Shown one piece after another: positions 8,281 to 18,071 of a stretch of DNA of 64,000 bases. Position numbers and translations under genes: made by a program. Numbering within the stretch: position 1 is the stretch's first letter; the number at the start of each line of letters is the position of its first letter. The notes under the pieces were generated by a model. It had not been told where the DNA came from. It searched no databases and worked only from the letters and a program-made list of their open reading frames with translations. Origin of the DNA: Paraburkholderia edwinii (GTDB lineage Bacteria > Pseudomonadota > Gammaproteobacteria > Burkholderiales > Burkholderiaceae); NCBI RefSeq assembly GCF_019428685.1, contig NZ_CP080096.1, positions 62,001 through 126,000 of the forward strand. Direction: 5' to 3'.

Positions 8281-8922
8281 TCACCACCGCAGCACTTTAT
8301 TCCCCAGCAAAGCGCCGGCCAGCGTCGGTATCGCGATTCCGAGCAGGTACCACGTTGCCCAGAACGGTACGCTCGTTTCCGGGCATCGCAGACAGTACGC
8401 GGCCGTGCCGATCGCGCCGGCCAGCAGCCCCGCGGCCGCACCCGACAGCCGCAAGCGCGTCGGCGCGAGGCTGCGCACGACCGCGAGAATCGCAACGAGG
8501 CCCGGCACGGAGAGCGCAGCGATATTCAGCGAGCAGGTTCGCCACGTGTGGCCCATCACGAGCGCCGCGCGCGCGTCATGCGGCGCGAACCACAAGACCG
8601 TCAACGCGACGATGACCACGATGGCAGCCGGCGCGGCGAGCCCCGCCCACGCGCGTCCGACTGCAACGCCGGGCCGCGACAGCCGCACGGTGGCGACGAG
8701 CGCGGCGCCGGCCATCGCCAGCGCGAACGCGACCTTGGCCCAGAAGACCGGCGTCGAGACGAGCCACGCGAGATCGGCCCGTACGCCGTAACTGAGCAGC
8801 AGCAACACAAGCGCGCCGCATGCGGCAATTGAAAGCGCGGAAAACATGCGCCGTTCGACGATATGGCGGCCGACCGGTACGGCATCCGCAGCCAGAACTG
8901 CAATCAGGTTCTCGGTATTCAT
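8281..8922 (-). CDS. NrsF-type (DUF1109) membrane anti-sigma factor
   Basis: A 213-residue protein with a short cytoplasmic N-terminus ([18 protein letters not shown]) and six hydrophobic segments. This is the architecture of DUF1109/NrsF anti-sigma factors, which hold ECF sigma factors at the membrane and release them under metal or oxidative stress. Cys residues sit in the later loops ([10 protein letters not shown], about residues 182-191), a plausible redox or metal-sensing site. Its ATG overlaps the stop of the upstream ECF gene by 4 bases, so the pair is coupled. It converges with the DoxX-linked ECF gene, 40 bases away. Confidence 0.82.
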   Translation of the reverse strand: MNTENLIAVLAADAVPVGRHIVERRMFSALSIAACGALVLLLLSYGVRADLAWLVSTPVFWAKVAFALAMAGAALVATVRLSRPGVAVGRAWAGLAAPAAIVVIVALTVLWFAPHDARAALVMGHTWRTCSLNIAALSVPGLVAILAVVRSLAPTRLRLSGAAAGLLAGAIGTAAYCLRCPETSVPFWATWYLLGIAIPTLAGALLGNKVLRW

Positions 8923-9503
8923 GTCTTTCCACCACGTATTTTCAATGCCAACGCTTTCAGGCCGCGGTGCACGCCGACTTTCACAGCGGGTTCGGACAGG
9001 CCGGTCGCACGTGCTGTCTCCTCCACGGACCGGCCTTCGACTTTCACATGAAGAATCGGCAACCTCTGCCGGTCGGGCAGCAAATCGAGCAGCTTGCCGA
9101 GATCGCGCCTGACTTCGGCGGGCTCGATACCGGATTCGCCAAACAGATGCGGCACATCGTCGAGCGGATCGTTGAGCGCCTCGTGCCTCGCGCGGGCGCG
9201 CAGGAAATCGGCGAGCTTGTAGCGCAGGATTGCGTGCACCCATGCGGTCAACGGTTCGTCGCGCCGGTACGTATGACGCCCCTTGTGGATCGCGAGCAGG
9301 ACTTCCTGCAGGATGTCTTCGACATCGTCGCGCAGATTCGGCAGGCGTTTGCGCAGCAGCGCCCGCACGTGTTTCGCAAGCTCTTGCAGAAACACGTGAT
9401 AGGCGGCGGAGTCGCCGTCGAGCGAACGGATAAAAAGCGTTCGCAGCCGTTCTTCCACCGGGTGTGCGTGAGGCGCCTCAGTGCCCTCATTGCCTCGATT
9501 CAT
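8919..9503 (-). CDS. ECF sigma factor partnered with NrsF-type anti-sigma (SigF-like)
   Basis: A 194-residue sigma factor. Region 2 carries [18 protein letters not shown] (about residues 57-74) with [17 protein letters not shown] as the -10-recognition part. Region 4 ends in [26 protein letters not shown]. Start at ATG 9503; the alternative is TTG 9509. It overlaps the following anti-sigma gene by ATGA, the usual arrangement for SigF-NrsF pairs described in Caulobacter and relatives. The regulon probably includes neighbouring DoxX-type membrane genes, but no matching promoter pair was identified by eye. Confidence 0.87.
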   Translation of the reverse strand: MNRGNEGTEAPHAHPVEERLRTLFIRSLDGDSAAYHVFLQELAKHVRALLRKRLPNLRDDVEDILQEVLLAIHKGRHTYRRDEPLTAWVHAILRYKLADFLRARARHEALNDPLDDVPHLFGESGIEPAEVRRDLGKLLDLLPDRQRLPILHVKVEGRSVEETARATGLSEPAVKVGVHRGLKALALKIRGGKT

Positions 9504-9741
9504 CGACAATTGCTCGCGCCGCTCCTGTTAGTGCCGGATTGCCATGATTGCCACAGCGCGGCCTTCACGAAGATTCCGCGATCATTCTCTTAGTTCGTCC
9601 CGCGGAACATTCCGGTTACAGCGCTGCGAAAAAAATCTGGCAAGGAAAGTAGAGCGGAAATCGTCGAACGCTGCAAATTGCAGGCTTTTTGCAAGGGGAG
9701 GTGCGTAATGCAAGCGCGACGCAAGTATGCCGCGAGGGGCT

Positions 9742-12111
9742 TTACGCGTTCTTGTCGTTGTCGGTGAGCGGCATTCTGAAAGCCATCACGGCAGGATCGT
9801 CGGTATGCGTGACCGTGAAGCCGCATGATTTTGCGAGGCCGAGCATCGCGCTGTTCTCGCGCAGCACTTCGCCGACGAGCCAATGTGTGCCGCGCGTTTT
9901 CGCATACGCGATGATCCGTTGCGTCAGCAGGCGGCCCAGACCGCGGCCTTTCTGATCGGAACGAACGGCGACGGCGAATTCCGCGGTTTCGTTATCGGGG
10001 TCCGAGACCGCGCGCACGACGCCGAGCGTGCGCGTCGAACCGTCGGCCGTCGGCACCGTGGCGATCAGCGCCATTTCGCGGTCGTAGTCGATTTGCGTCA
10101 TCCGCGCGAGTTGCGAATGATCGAAGCCGCGCACGGCGCCGAAGAATCGCAGACGCAGATCGTCGGGCGTCATCGCGTCGATCATGTCGCGATGCGCCGT
10201 TTCGTCTTCGGGGCGGATCGGGCGCACGGTCAGCTTTTCGCCGTGCCAGTCGAAGGTCTCTTCGTAGCGGCGCGGATACGGCACGATCGCGAAGCGGCTG
10301 CGGGTTTGCGACAGACGGATGTGCGGGTCGACCACGGCCACGCGATCGTGCATCACCCGCAATGCGAGCGACAGGCCGACGATCTCGCGGATATCGCAAA
10401 CCACCTGCGATACCGACGTCAATGCGGCGAGTATCGACTCGGGATCCGTGTATCGCGCGTACGCGGACTTTGCGACGACGTCGCGCGACAGGATCGGGTT
10501 TAACGGCGGCAGTCCGTAAAGACGCAGCGGCGGCGCAATGCCGTCTTCCGACGGCGCGGAGAAGCGAAACACCGGGCCGAAGTTTTCGTCATCGCGCAAC
10601 TCGACCTTGATATCGACGACTGCAGGTTCAGCGTGCTGTTGCGGCGACAAGGCGATAAGCCCGAAATGCGCGAGCAGTTGCGCGGCCGCGTCGCCGTCGA
10701 GTTCCGTGATACCCGCCTTGAGCGCCGCGCATGCTTGCGCCTGGGCGGCATCGACCGCTGCGGATACGCGTGCGGGCTGGCCCTCCGGCGTCTGCATCAG
10801 CAATTCGCGGCCCAGGCGATAGTCGACGAGACGGGCGAAAGCGCGTGCAAGACGCTGAGGCGTCGAATGCACGGGGATGCCGTGCGCGTGCAGCGCATCG
10901 CGCGTGGCGAGCGAAATGCCGCCAAAGAAGCATGCGAGCAGGCCGCGATACGCGTAGCGCTGATGCGCGATCAGGACCTGAGCGACCTCTTCCGCGGGCG
11001 CGCTGTGGGTCGATGCGTGCACAACGAATGCGGTTCCGGTGTCGCGTTGATCGGCTAGCACTTTGAGCGCGGTGCCGAAGTGTTCCGGTAGTGCGGTGGC
11101 GCCGAGTAGCAGAGGATTGCCGGCGGTGGCGAGCGGTAGCGCGTCGCGAATGGCGGCGGTGTTTTGCTGCGAGCAGGGAGCGAGCGTGTCGCCGGCCGCG
11201 CGAAATGCATCGCGCGACAGTGTGGCGAGGCCACGGTCGCTTGTGATCAGCGTTGCCGATGAGCCGGCCGCCACGCGGCCGAGACCGAGCGTTTCGATTT
11301 CGTCGAGCAGATCGTCGAGCGAATCGACGCGCACCATGCCGGCGCGGCGAAACGCTGCGGTGTAGAGCGCATCGGTCGGATCGTCGCGGCCCGAACGCAG
11401 CGCAAGCACGGGCTTATTGCGCGCGGCGGCGCGCGCGGCCGACATGAATTTGCGCGCGGCGTGAATCGTATCGACTTCGAGCAGGATCGCGCGCGTCGCA
11501 GCGTCGCTTGCGAGATAGTCGAGCACGTCACCCGCATCGACATCGGCTTCATCGCCGAGCGCGACGGCGTGTGAGAAGCCGAGGCCGCGCGCGTCGGCCC
11601 AGCCGAGCACCGCGTTGGTCAGCGCGTTCGATTGCGAGACCCAGGCGACGCCGCCCGCTTTCACGGTGCATGCCGGCGCGCCGAGATGCGCGTGCAGCGC
11701 GGGAGTGATGATGCCGAGGCTGCCGGGGCCGAGGATACGCAGCAGATGCGGGCGCGCGGCCGAAAGTGCGTGCCGCAGATGCATGCGGTCCTCATCGCTG
11801 CGCGTTTCGCCGACGATGACCACCGCGCGTGTGCCGTGGCCGCCGAGGTTGTGGACGATCGCGGGCCACGTGGCGGGCCGTGTGCAAATGATTGCCACGG
11901 TGGGCGGCTCGGGCAGATCGCCCACGTCGCCGACGGTCGCGTGGCCGTCGAGGATGTCGTACTTCGGATTGACTGCCCAGATGGGCCCGGTGAAACCGCC
12001 TTCGGTCAGGCGCTTCCAGACCATCGCGCCAACACTGCCGGGACGGTGCGACGCGCCGATAACGGCGACGGATTTCGGGCGGAATAGTGCATCGAGATTG
12101 CGGACGGTCAC
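9742..12111 (-). CDS. PatZ-like protein lysine acetyltransferase (NDP-forming acyl-CoA synthetase-like domains plus GNAT)
   Basis: A 789-residue protein. It begins with a CoA-binding Rossmann domain (RPKSVAVIGASHRPGSVG, about residues 11-28), continues with succinyl-CoA-synthetase-like domains, and ends with a GNAT acetyltransferase domain (about 595-780; RSDQKGRGLGRLL is the acetyl-CoA loop). This is the layout of PatZ/Pat enzymes, which inactivate acetyl-CoA synthetase by lysine acetylation. GTG 12111 is taken as start because AGGAG lies 6-7 bases upstream and the family begins close to the RPKSV motif; an ATG at 12168 adds 19 residues. The ATP-grasp part is abbreviated: the segment with the ATP-binding Lys and HKS loop of PatZ cannot be found. 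Confidence 0.8.
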   Translation of the reverse strand: MTVRNLDALFRPKSVAVIGASHRPGSVGAMVWKRLTEGGFTGPIWAVNPKYDILDGHATVGDVGDLPEPPTVAIICTRPATWPAIVHNLGGHGTRAVVIVGETRSDEDRMHLRHALSAARPHLLRILGPGSLGIITPALHAHLGAPACTVKAGGVAWVSQSNALTNAVLGWADARGLGFSHAVALGDEADVDAGDVLDYLASDAATRAILLEVDTIHAARKFMSAARAAARNKPVLALRSGRDDPTDALYTAAFRRAGMVRVDSLDDLLDEIETLGLGRVAAGSSATLITSDRGLATLSRDAFRAAGDTLAPCSQQNTAAIRDALPLATAGNPLLLGATALPEHFGTALKVLADQRDTGTAFVVHASTHSAPAEEVAQVLIAHQRYAYRGLLACFFGGISLATRDALHAHGIPVHSTPQRLARAFARLVDYRLGRELLMQTPEGQPARVSAAVDAAQAQACAALKAGITELDGDAAAQLLAHFGLIALSPQQHAEPAVVDIKVELRDDENFGPVFRFSAPSEDGIAPPLRLYGLPPLNPILSRDVVAKSAYARYTDPESILAALTSVSQVVCDIREIVGLSLALRVMHDRVAVVDPHIRLSQTRSRFAIVPYPRRYEETFDWHGEKLTVRPIRPEDETAHRDMIDAMTPDDLRLRFFGAVRGFDHSQLARMTQIDYDREMALIATVPTADGSTRTLGVVRAVSDPDNETAEFAVAVRSDQKGRGLGRLLTQRIIAYAKTRGTHWLVGEVLRENSAMLGLAKSCGFTVTHTDDPAVMAFRMPLTDNDKNA

Positions 12112-12294
12112 GGACGCTCCTCGAGTACCTGATTGAGTATCTTCAGATGGAGGGTGCGCGGGTAGCAACCATTGGGGCAGGCCGCGCGTGTTTTGTCAGG
12201 ATAGGCGAAGTTGCGGCGCGGCGGGGTTTTTTGCAGGCCGAGCGCGGGAGGGAGCGCAAATCGGCCTGCGGCGAGTGCTCGCGATCGGATCGGA

Positions 12295-13896
12295 TCAGAT
12301 CGCCTTCGTGAATGGCGCGCCCGAGCGCTCACGCAATTCGTTGAATACGATCTTGGGCCAGGCCTTTTGCGCGACCTCGATCTCGGAGATGTGCGAGGCG
12401 AGATAGGTCGGCGCATTCGATGCGTCGAGCGCGATGCGCGCCGAGTACGAATCGAGAAAGCGTCGCAATTCGCCTGCGTCGTCGCACGTGACCCAGCGCG
12501 ACATCTTGTAGCGCGCCGACATCATGCGCACGTCGACCTTATATTCAGTCGAAAGCCGGTGTGACACGACTTCAAACTGCAGTTGACCGACCGCGCCGAG
12601 CACCATCAAGCCGCCGACGACAGGCTTGAAAACCTGTATCGCACCTTCTTCGCCGAGCTGCTTCAATGCTTCGCCCAGTTGTTTGGCACGCATCGGATCG
12701 ACCACTTCGACGGTCTGGAAAATTTCCGGCGCGAAGAAAGGCAGGCCAACGAACTGGAGGTCTTCGCCTTCGGTCAACGTATCGCCGAGGCTTAATGTGC
12801 CGTGATTCGGAATGCCGATGATATCGCCGGCGTACGCTTCGCTAACCGTCTCGCGTCGCTGCGACAGAAACGTAACGACGTTGTTCGCGCGGAACGTCTT
12901 GTTCGAACGCGTGACCTTCAAGGCCATTCCGCGTTCGAAGCGGCCCGAGCACACGCGAATGAACGCGACGCGGTCGCGATGCGCGAGGTCCATATTCGCC
13001 TGGACCTTGAACACGACGCCGGTGAACTTGGGTTCGTCGGGTTGAACCGGGCGTTGCACGGTCATGCGCATCGACGGCGGCGGCGCGAGGTCGACCAGCG
13101 CGTCGAGAATTTCCTTCACGCCGAAGTTGTTGATCGCCGAGCCGAACAGCACGGGCGATTGCTGGCCAGCGAGGAATTCGTCGCGATCGAACGTCGGGGT
13201 AGCGCCGGTGATCAGATCGACTTCGTCCTTGGCTTTGGTCCAGGCGTAGCCGAAACGGCGTTCGCCGTCTTCATGGCTGATGGCCTGCAGTGTTTCGACG
13301 TCGCCGCCTAGCGTGTCTTGTCCTGCGCGGAAAACGCGGACCTGGTCACGCTGGATGTCGTAGACGCCCTGGAAGTCCTTGCCCATGCCGATCGGCCACG
13401 TGAACGGCACCGCGGCGACGCCGAGGTGCTGTTCGATTTCGTCGAGCAGTTCGAGCGGCTCGCGCACTTCGCGGTCGAGCTTGTTGATGAACGTGACGAT
13501 CGGCGTTTTGCGGCTGCGGCACACTTCGAGCAGCTTGAGCGTTTGCGCTTCGACGCCGTTCGCGCCGTCGATCACCATCACGGCGGCGTCGACCGCCGTC
13601 AGCACACGGTACGTGTCTTCCGAGAAGTCTTCGTGGCCCGGCGTGTCGAGCAGGTTGATCACCGCGTCGCCGTACTCGAACTGCATCACTGAGCTCGCGA
13701 CCGAAATGCCGCGCTGCTTTTCGATTTCCATCCAGTCGGATGTCGCGTAGCGATTACTTTTGCGGCCCTTCACGGTGCCGGCGATCTGGATAGCGCCCGA
13801 AAAAAGCAGCAGCTTCTCGGTAAGCGTGGTTTTGCCCGCGTCAGGGTGGGAAATGACCGCGAAGGTGCGGCGGCGGCGGAGTTCGGAGAGGGACAT
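12295..13896 (-). CDS. prfC: Peptide chain release factor RF3
   Basis: A 533-residue translational GTPase of normal RF3 length. Clear G motifs are SHPDAGKTTLTEKLL (P-loop, about residues 16-30), KGRKSNRYATSDWMEIEKQRGIS (G2 region), LDTPGHEDFSEDTYR (G3, about 88-102) and FINKLDRE (G4). RF3 recycles RF1 and RF2 from the ribosome after peptide release. Transcribed leftwards, 184 bases upstream of the PatZ-like gene. Nothing unusual was seen. Confidence 0.95.
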   Translation of the reverse strand: MSLSELRRRRTFAVISHPDAGKTTLTEKLLLFSGAIQIAGTVKGRKSNRYATSDWMEIEKQRGISVASSVMQFEYGDAVINLLDTPGHEDFSEDTYRVLTAVDAAVMVIDGANGVEAQTLKLLEVCRSRKTPIVTFINKLDREVREPLELLDEIEQHLGVAAVPFTWPIGMGKDFQGVYDIQRDQVRVFRAGQDTLGGDVETLQAISHEDGERRFGYAWTKAKDEVDLITGATPTFDRDEFLAGQQSPVLFGSAINNFGVKEILDALVDLAPPPSMRMTVQRPVQPDEPKFTGVVFKVQANMDLAHRDRVAFIRVCSGRFERGMALKVTRSNKTFRANNVVTFLSQRRETVSEAYAGDIIGIPNHGTLSLGDTLTEGEDLQFVGLPFFAPEIFQTVEVVDPMRAKQLGEALKQLGEEGAIQVFKPVVGGLMVLGAVGQLQFEVVSHRLSTEYKVDVRMMSARYKMSRWVTCDDAGELRRFLDSYSARIALDASNAPTYLASHISEIEVAQKAWPKIVFNELRERSGAPFTKAI

Positions 13897-14019
13897 CGGA
13901 CGAAGTCAATTAGTGAGGGCTAGCAGAAAGCGCCGGAACGGATGATACACGTGCTGCGCAAAACGCGATAAACCCGTCGAAACTACCTCATCGGATTTCG
14001 CCGTCACTGCGCGGCATGA

Positions 14020-15060
14020 TTACTGATAAGACATGGTAAATGTGGCCAATGCTTTAACGGTGCCCGCCGAGACTACGCCTGTTCGGACATAGCGAGCTGT
14101 CAGCGGTACCTTGAGTGTGCCGCTGGGGGAATCTCCGACAGTCCATTGATTCAAGTTGCCGGGAGCAGCAGAATCAGGGCCAAAAGAGAGCGGTGCCCCG
14201 GCGGAATTCAGGATCTGCACGCCGATCCCTTTGGCCGTTGAGTCTGCGGTTGTCTGAAGCGTCGTGGTTCGATTAGAGGGATTGACGCTGTCTGTCAGCG
14301 TTATCAGCACTTTCGCACCCGTATTGCAGGAAAACGACAGCGTGAACGGCTGAGGCGCCGCGACTGCACCGGTTCCCGACCTAAATGCACCCGTATCGGC
14401 AGTCGGCAGTATGACTGCAACTTGAGCTTCGGAAACAGAACACGTCGCATGCGTGAATACTCCAGACGCGCTGCCGGTATACAGCGGGGACTTATTCCAG
14501 TATCCCGTCCCGCCATCCGACGTCGCGAACCCGATGGTCACCGCAGGAGCCTTTGAAAAGTTAGACGCACCCGAAGCAATCACACCTGTTACGACAAAAG
14601 CAACCGTTACCGAAACATTCGCAGCCTGAATCGGTCCACCCAGCGGCCCACTGAATGGACAGTTAATGCGCACGGAGTTGTTAGCCAAAACTATATTCAC
14701 GGCATTGCATTGCGGCGAATTGAATGTATAGCGCGTGCCGACCCCTGCGATTTCAGTTTGATACACGTCAGTAAAGCCCGCGGCCAGTGGTGCTGTCGTC
14801 TTGAAGTCCGAATATAGAATTGCGGAAGTGTCGCGAACACTGCCACTATCAGGAAAGCTGCACGTGAGCTGGAACGGATCAGGTGCGAGCAACAGAACCG
14901 TTGATCCAGCAGCAGCATTCACGGCGACCGAGACCGTACCCGCATTTAGCACCTTATTGACAGAGGCGACTTCGCAAACAATGTTCGCGCAAGCGGATTG
15001 GGAAAGAAGCAAAAACGAGGTAGTTCGAACGATCTGCACCAGCATTTTCAAACGAAACAT
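14020..15060 (-). CDS. Fimbrial tip-type subunit with two domains
   Basis: A 346-residue exported protein. A signal peptide (MFRLKMLVQIVRTTSFLLLS to ACA) is followed by an N-terminal Cys-containing domain and a C-terminal pilin-like domain. The protein ends in alternating hydrophobics, TFTMSYQ, the chaperone-recognised strand of chaperone-usher subunits. At roughly twice pilin length and last in the operon, it is most likely the tip adhesin. Start ATG 15060 has GGGTGAA just upstream; the open frame continues to 15219 but that extension lacks a signal sequence. Its GC content looks lower than most of the window, as adhesin genes often show. Binding target unknown. Confidence 0.75.
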   Translation of the reverse strand: MFRLKMLVQIVRTTSFLLLSQSACANIVCEVASVNKVLNAGTVSVAVNAAAGSTVLLLAPDPFQLTCSFPDSGSVRDTSAILYSDFKTTAPLAAGFTDVYQTEIAGVGTRYTFNSPQCNAVNIVLANNSVRINCPFSGPLGGPIQAANVSVTVAFVVTGVIASGASNFSKAPAVTIGFATSDGGTGYWNKSPLYTGSASGVFTHATCSVSEAQVAVILPTADTGAFRSGTGAVAAPQPFTLSFSCNTGAKVLITLTDSVNPSNRTTTLQTTADSTAKGIGVQILNSAGAPLSFGPDSAAPGNLNQWTVGDSPSGTLKVPLTARYVRTGVVSAGTVKALATFTMSYQ

Positions 15061-15200
15061 TTCACCCTGCCATTTCGCCAGATTTGTCACGCCTCGGCAC
15101 CCCGCGAGAAGCGCAAAATTGCGCACCTTTGTATCCCCCTCTACGTCATTCCGTCCCCACCTTTGCCTTTCACCGTCCTCGTGATTCACCGCAGCGAAAT

Positions 15201-17840
15201 CTACTTGAGACTTACGCAATGCCCCTGTACTGACAAATAGGCCGCCTCCGCCTTCCCACTCAGCTTCGGCAACTCATAATCCACCCGGCACTGCTGCTCC
15301 ACCACATCGCCCCACTTCACCACCAACGCGCCCTTATCCTCCAACCCACGCGCAAAAATCCGGCTATCCTGCGCCACCACGCCGACGTTGCGCCCGTTCT
15401 GATCCACCACCTCCGCGCCAAACGGCAGCGCCTCGCCGCCCAATCGCGGCGCCTGAATCAGCGCGGCGCGCCCCGTCACGGTCTTGTACTTCAACATCAC
15501 AACCGACCCGGCGCGCGGCACCGCATGCTCCGACGTCGATTCGAATTCGACATCCGTCGACGTACCCTTGGTATCGATATCGACCGTGTTCATTGCATAC
15601 GGCGTCAGATACGGCACGACCGCGTAACCGCTACGGTTCACTTTCGCCCCTTGCGCGCTCGTCACGCGCGCGCCTTCCGCGCCCTTCGCTTCCACGATAC
15701 CGAACGTATCGCCGACCGTTTGCGAGAACGTCACGCCACCCGGATGAGCGACGATCGAACCGCTCACGCCCGCAGAGACTTGCGCTGAATTCGCGCCCGC
15801 GCTTGCCGACGCCGTCACTTGCGCATATGGCGCGCGATACACGCCGCTTACGCCCGCGTTGCCGTTGCCCGATCCCGCGCTCTGCCCATACGTGCCGTAC
15901 GCGTTGTACGACAGCTCGTTGTTCTCGCCTGCCGTCCCGCTCACGTTCGCCTGCAGATTCGAGGTATCGCCATTCTTCGACAGATTCATTGTCAGCATCG
16001 GCGCATGCTGCGTGTGCCCGAGCGGAATCGTGGTGCTCAACATGATTTCGTTCGACATCGATCCGTCCGAATTGCGCGTACGCCCCGCGGTAATGCTGTA
16101 CGTACCGTATTTGTAGCTGTTCGAATAGCCCGCCTGGAAAAACGTATCGCTGCCGCCGCGATTCCAATAGTGCTGCGTCGACGCCGTAAAGAACACGCTG
16201 CCGTGATCCTTCAGATTCTGGTTGATCGTCACTTGCATGCGACCGCGTTCGCGATCCATCGAGTTCGTGTCGTCGCCATGCAGCGCTGCATCACGCAACG
16301 TGGCCGCGTCTGAAAAGCTCATATAGCCAGCCGTCGAATAGCGATACGCAGCCACGGTGACGTTCGTGTTGGTCGAGTCGATGAACTTGCTATAGCCGAT
16401 GCGCAGGCTCGCACCGTGCATCGCATTTTGTCCCGGCACTTGCGTTTGCGATGCGGTCACGTCCGCCGAAAACGCACCGTATTTCGTATTGAAGGCCGCA
16501 CCGGCGTTTGCCGCAAGATATCCGTTCGATACGATCGCGCCACCGTACAGCGTCAGCATGTTCGTCATGCCACGCTGCATCGTGATCTGCGCAAAGTTCG
16601 GCTTCGTCTGCAATGAGTCGTTACGCAACTGGCCTGCCGTGAATGCGAAACGCGTCGTGCCCGGACGCAGCGATTGCGCGACCGATGCATACGGCACCGT
16701 GAAGCTCTTCGTGCGGCCATCGGCTTCGGTTACCGTCACGTCGAGGTTGCCGCCGTAGCCGGTGGCATAAAGGTCGTTGATTTCGAACGCGCCAGGCGAA
16801 ACCGTCGTTTCATAGATTACCTGACCATTTTGGCGCACCATCACGCGCGCATTCGTTTCGGCCGTACCGCGCACAACCGGTGCGTAGCCGCGCAGCGACT
16901 CGGGCAGCATGCGGTCGTCGGTGGCGATCTGCGCGCCGCGAAACGACACGCTGTCGAAAACGTCGCCCGTCGTATAAGCGTCGCCGAGCGTGACTTGCGA
17001 GCGCAGTTTGGCGATGTCGCGCTGAACGTATGTAGCGACGTTATCGAATGTTGTCGTCTGACCCGTCGTGGCCGTCACCGACGACTGGTGACGAAAATGC
17101 CATGCACCGAGATTGAGGCCTGCGTTCAGGCCCAGATACTCTTGCGTCGAATGCACGCCGGGGCCATCCGTCCGATAGGCATTCGCGTTGTAGCTCACGA
17201 AGCCAGCGTTGACGCCCTGCTCCCACATCTCGGGCGGCACATAGCCGCGCGCCGAATTGCGCAGGTATTTTTGCGGCACAGTCACGACGATCTTTTGTTC
17301 AGAGAAGTCAAACTCGACCGTTGCTCCCGGCACGGCGACACCGAGGTCGACGCACTCGTCAGCATTGCTTTCCAATGCGTCATCATTGGCGCCGTGTTTG
17401 GCGCCGGTGTCCACCGCGGCTTTTGCGAAGTCGACGCCGAATCCCTGCAAGATCTTGCGACTAAAGCAGGGACGCGCGCTTTCACCGTTTGCAGCCGGGA
17501 CAAAACGCACGTCGTCGTGTGCAACCCGCGCGTCGTTGACCCAGATGTCCACGGAATACACACCCGGCGACACGAGATTGCTGTGTGCAAAGCGCGCGAC
17601 ATCGACCTTTTGCATCGAATCGGCTTGCAGGAATGTCGTATCGAATGAAACCGCAGCGTTCGCGCTGCTGGCGCTATTTGTGACCCCGGCATCGGACGGC
17701 ATCTGCACGTCTGCCGCATGGGCGCTGCCCAGTACCGCGAAGGCAGACAACACAACGGCCGTGATCGGCTTCAGGCTCGATGCGACTGCATCGATATTTA
17801 CGTTTGCATGCGATTGTCGACGGCTGGAGGTCATCATCAT
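15201..17840 (-). CDS. Outer-membrane fimbrial usher (FimD/PapC family)
   Basis: An 879-residue usher with a long leader ending in VLGSAHA. The N-terminal chaperone-binding domain begins with VSFDTTFLQ (about residues 67-75). The beta-barrel region holds family blocks such as GLNAGLNLGAWHFRH and FRGAQIATDDRMLPESLRGYAPVVRGTA. The plug and C-terminal domains follow (GSVVMLKYKTVTGRAALIQA). It assembles subunits delivered by the chaperone and secretes the fibre across the outer membrane. ATG 17840 is the first of three consecutive Met codons; the exact start among them is uncertain. The tip subunit follows 140 bases downstream. Confidence 0.93.
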   Translation of the reverse strand: MMMTSSRRQSHANVNIDAVASSLKPITAVVLSAFAVLGSAHAADVQMPSDAGVTNSASSANAAVSFDTTFLQADSMQKVDVARFAHSNLVSPGVYSVDIWVNDARVAHDDVRFVPAANGESARPCFSRKILQGFGVDFAKAAVDTGAKHGANDDALESNADECVDLGVAVPGATVEFDFSEQKIVVTVPQKYLRNSARGYVPPEMWEQGVNAGFVSYNANAYRTDGPGVHSTQEYLGLNAGLNLGAWHFRHQSSVTATTGQTTTFDNVATYVQRDIAKLRSQVTLGDAYTTGDVFDSVSFRGAQIATDDRMLPESLRGYAPVVRGTAETNARVMVRQNGQVIYETTVSPGAFEINDLYATGYGGNLDVTVTEADGRTKSFTVPYASVAQSLRPGTTRFAFTAGQLRNDSLQTKPNFAQITMQRGMTNMLTLYGGAIVSNGYLAANAGAAFNTKYGAFSADVTASQTQVPGQNAMHGASLRIGYSKFIDSTNTNVTVAAYRYSTAGYMSFSDAATLRDAALHGDDTNSMDRERGRMQVTINQNLKDHGSVFFTASTQHYWNRGGSDTFFQAGYSNSYKYGTYSITAGRTRNSDGSMSNEIMLSTTIPLGHTQHAPMLTMNLSKNGDTSNLQANVSGTAGENNELSYNAYGTYGQSAGSGNGNAGVSGVYRAPYAQVTASASAGANSAQVSAGVSGSIVAHPGGVTFSQTVGDTFGIVEAKGAEGARVTSAQGAKVNRSGYAVVPYLTPYAMNTVDIDTKGTSTDVEFESTSEHAVPRAGSVVMLKYKTVTGRAALIQAPRLGGEALPFGAEVVDQNGRNVGVVAQDSRIFARGLEDKGALVVKWGDVVEQQCRVDYELPKLSGKAEAAYLSVQGHCVSLK

Positions 17841-18071
17841 CCGGGGGACTTCGAACAGGTAGCTGCTATCTCGAAAAGCTCAAATCGATGTTATTTTTTT
17901 GAGATAGCGAAGTACCTAGGACCAGTCCTATTTATGAGATGACTTTTAAGACACGCACCGATTACGTGCGCGATAGGCATTCAGAGCAGAAAACTCTGCG
18001 ACGCTCTTAACAAAAGATAGGAATCGATAACGGGCGAAGGCGAACGCCTCGCCGCGAAGAAAAAATCTTGC
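17841..18071. other. Intergenic stretch between chaperone and usher genes
   Basis: 231 bases with no gene, AT-rich compared with its flanks. It contains an inverted repeat TAGGAC-CA-GTCCTA (about 17917-17930). No T-run follows the dyad, so it is not called a terminator. It is unusually long for a gap inside one fimbrial operon and could hold a secondary promoter. Confidence 0.4.
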
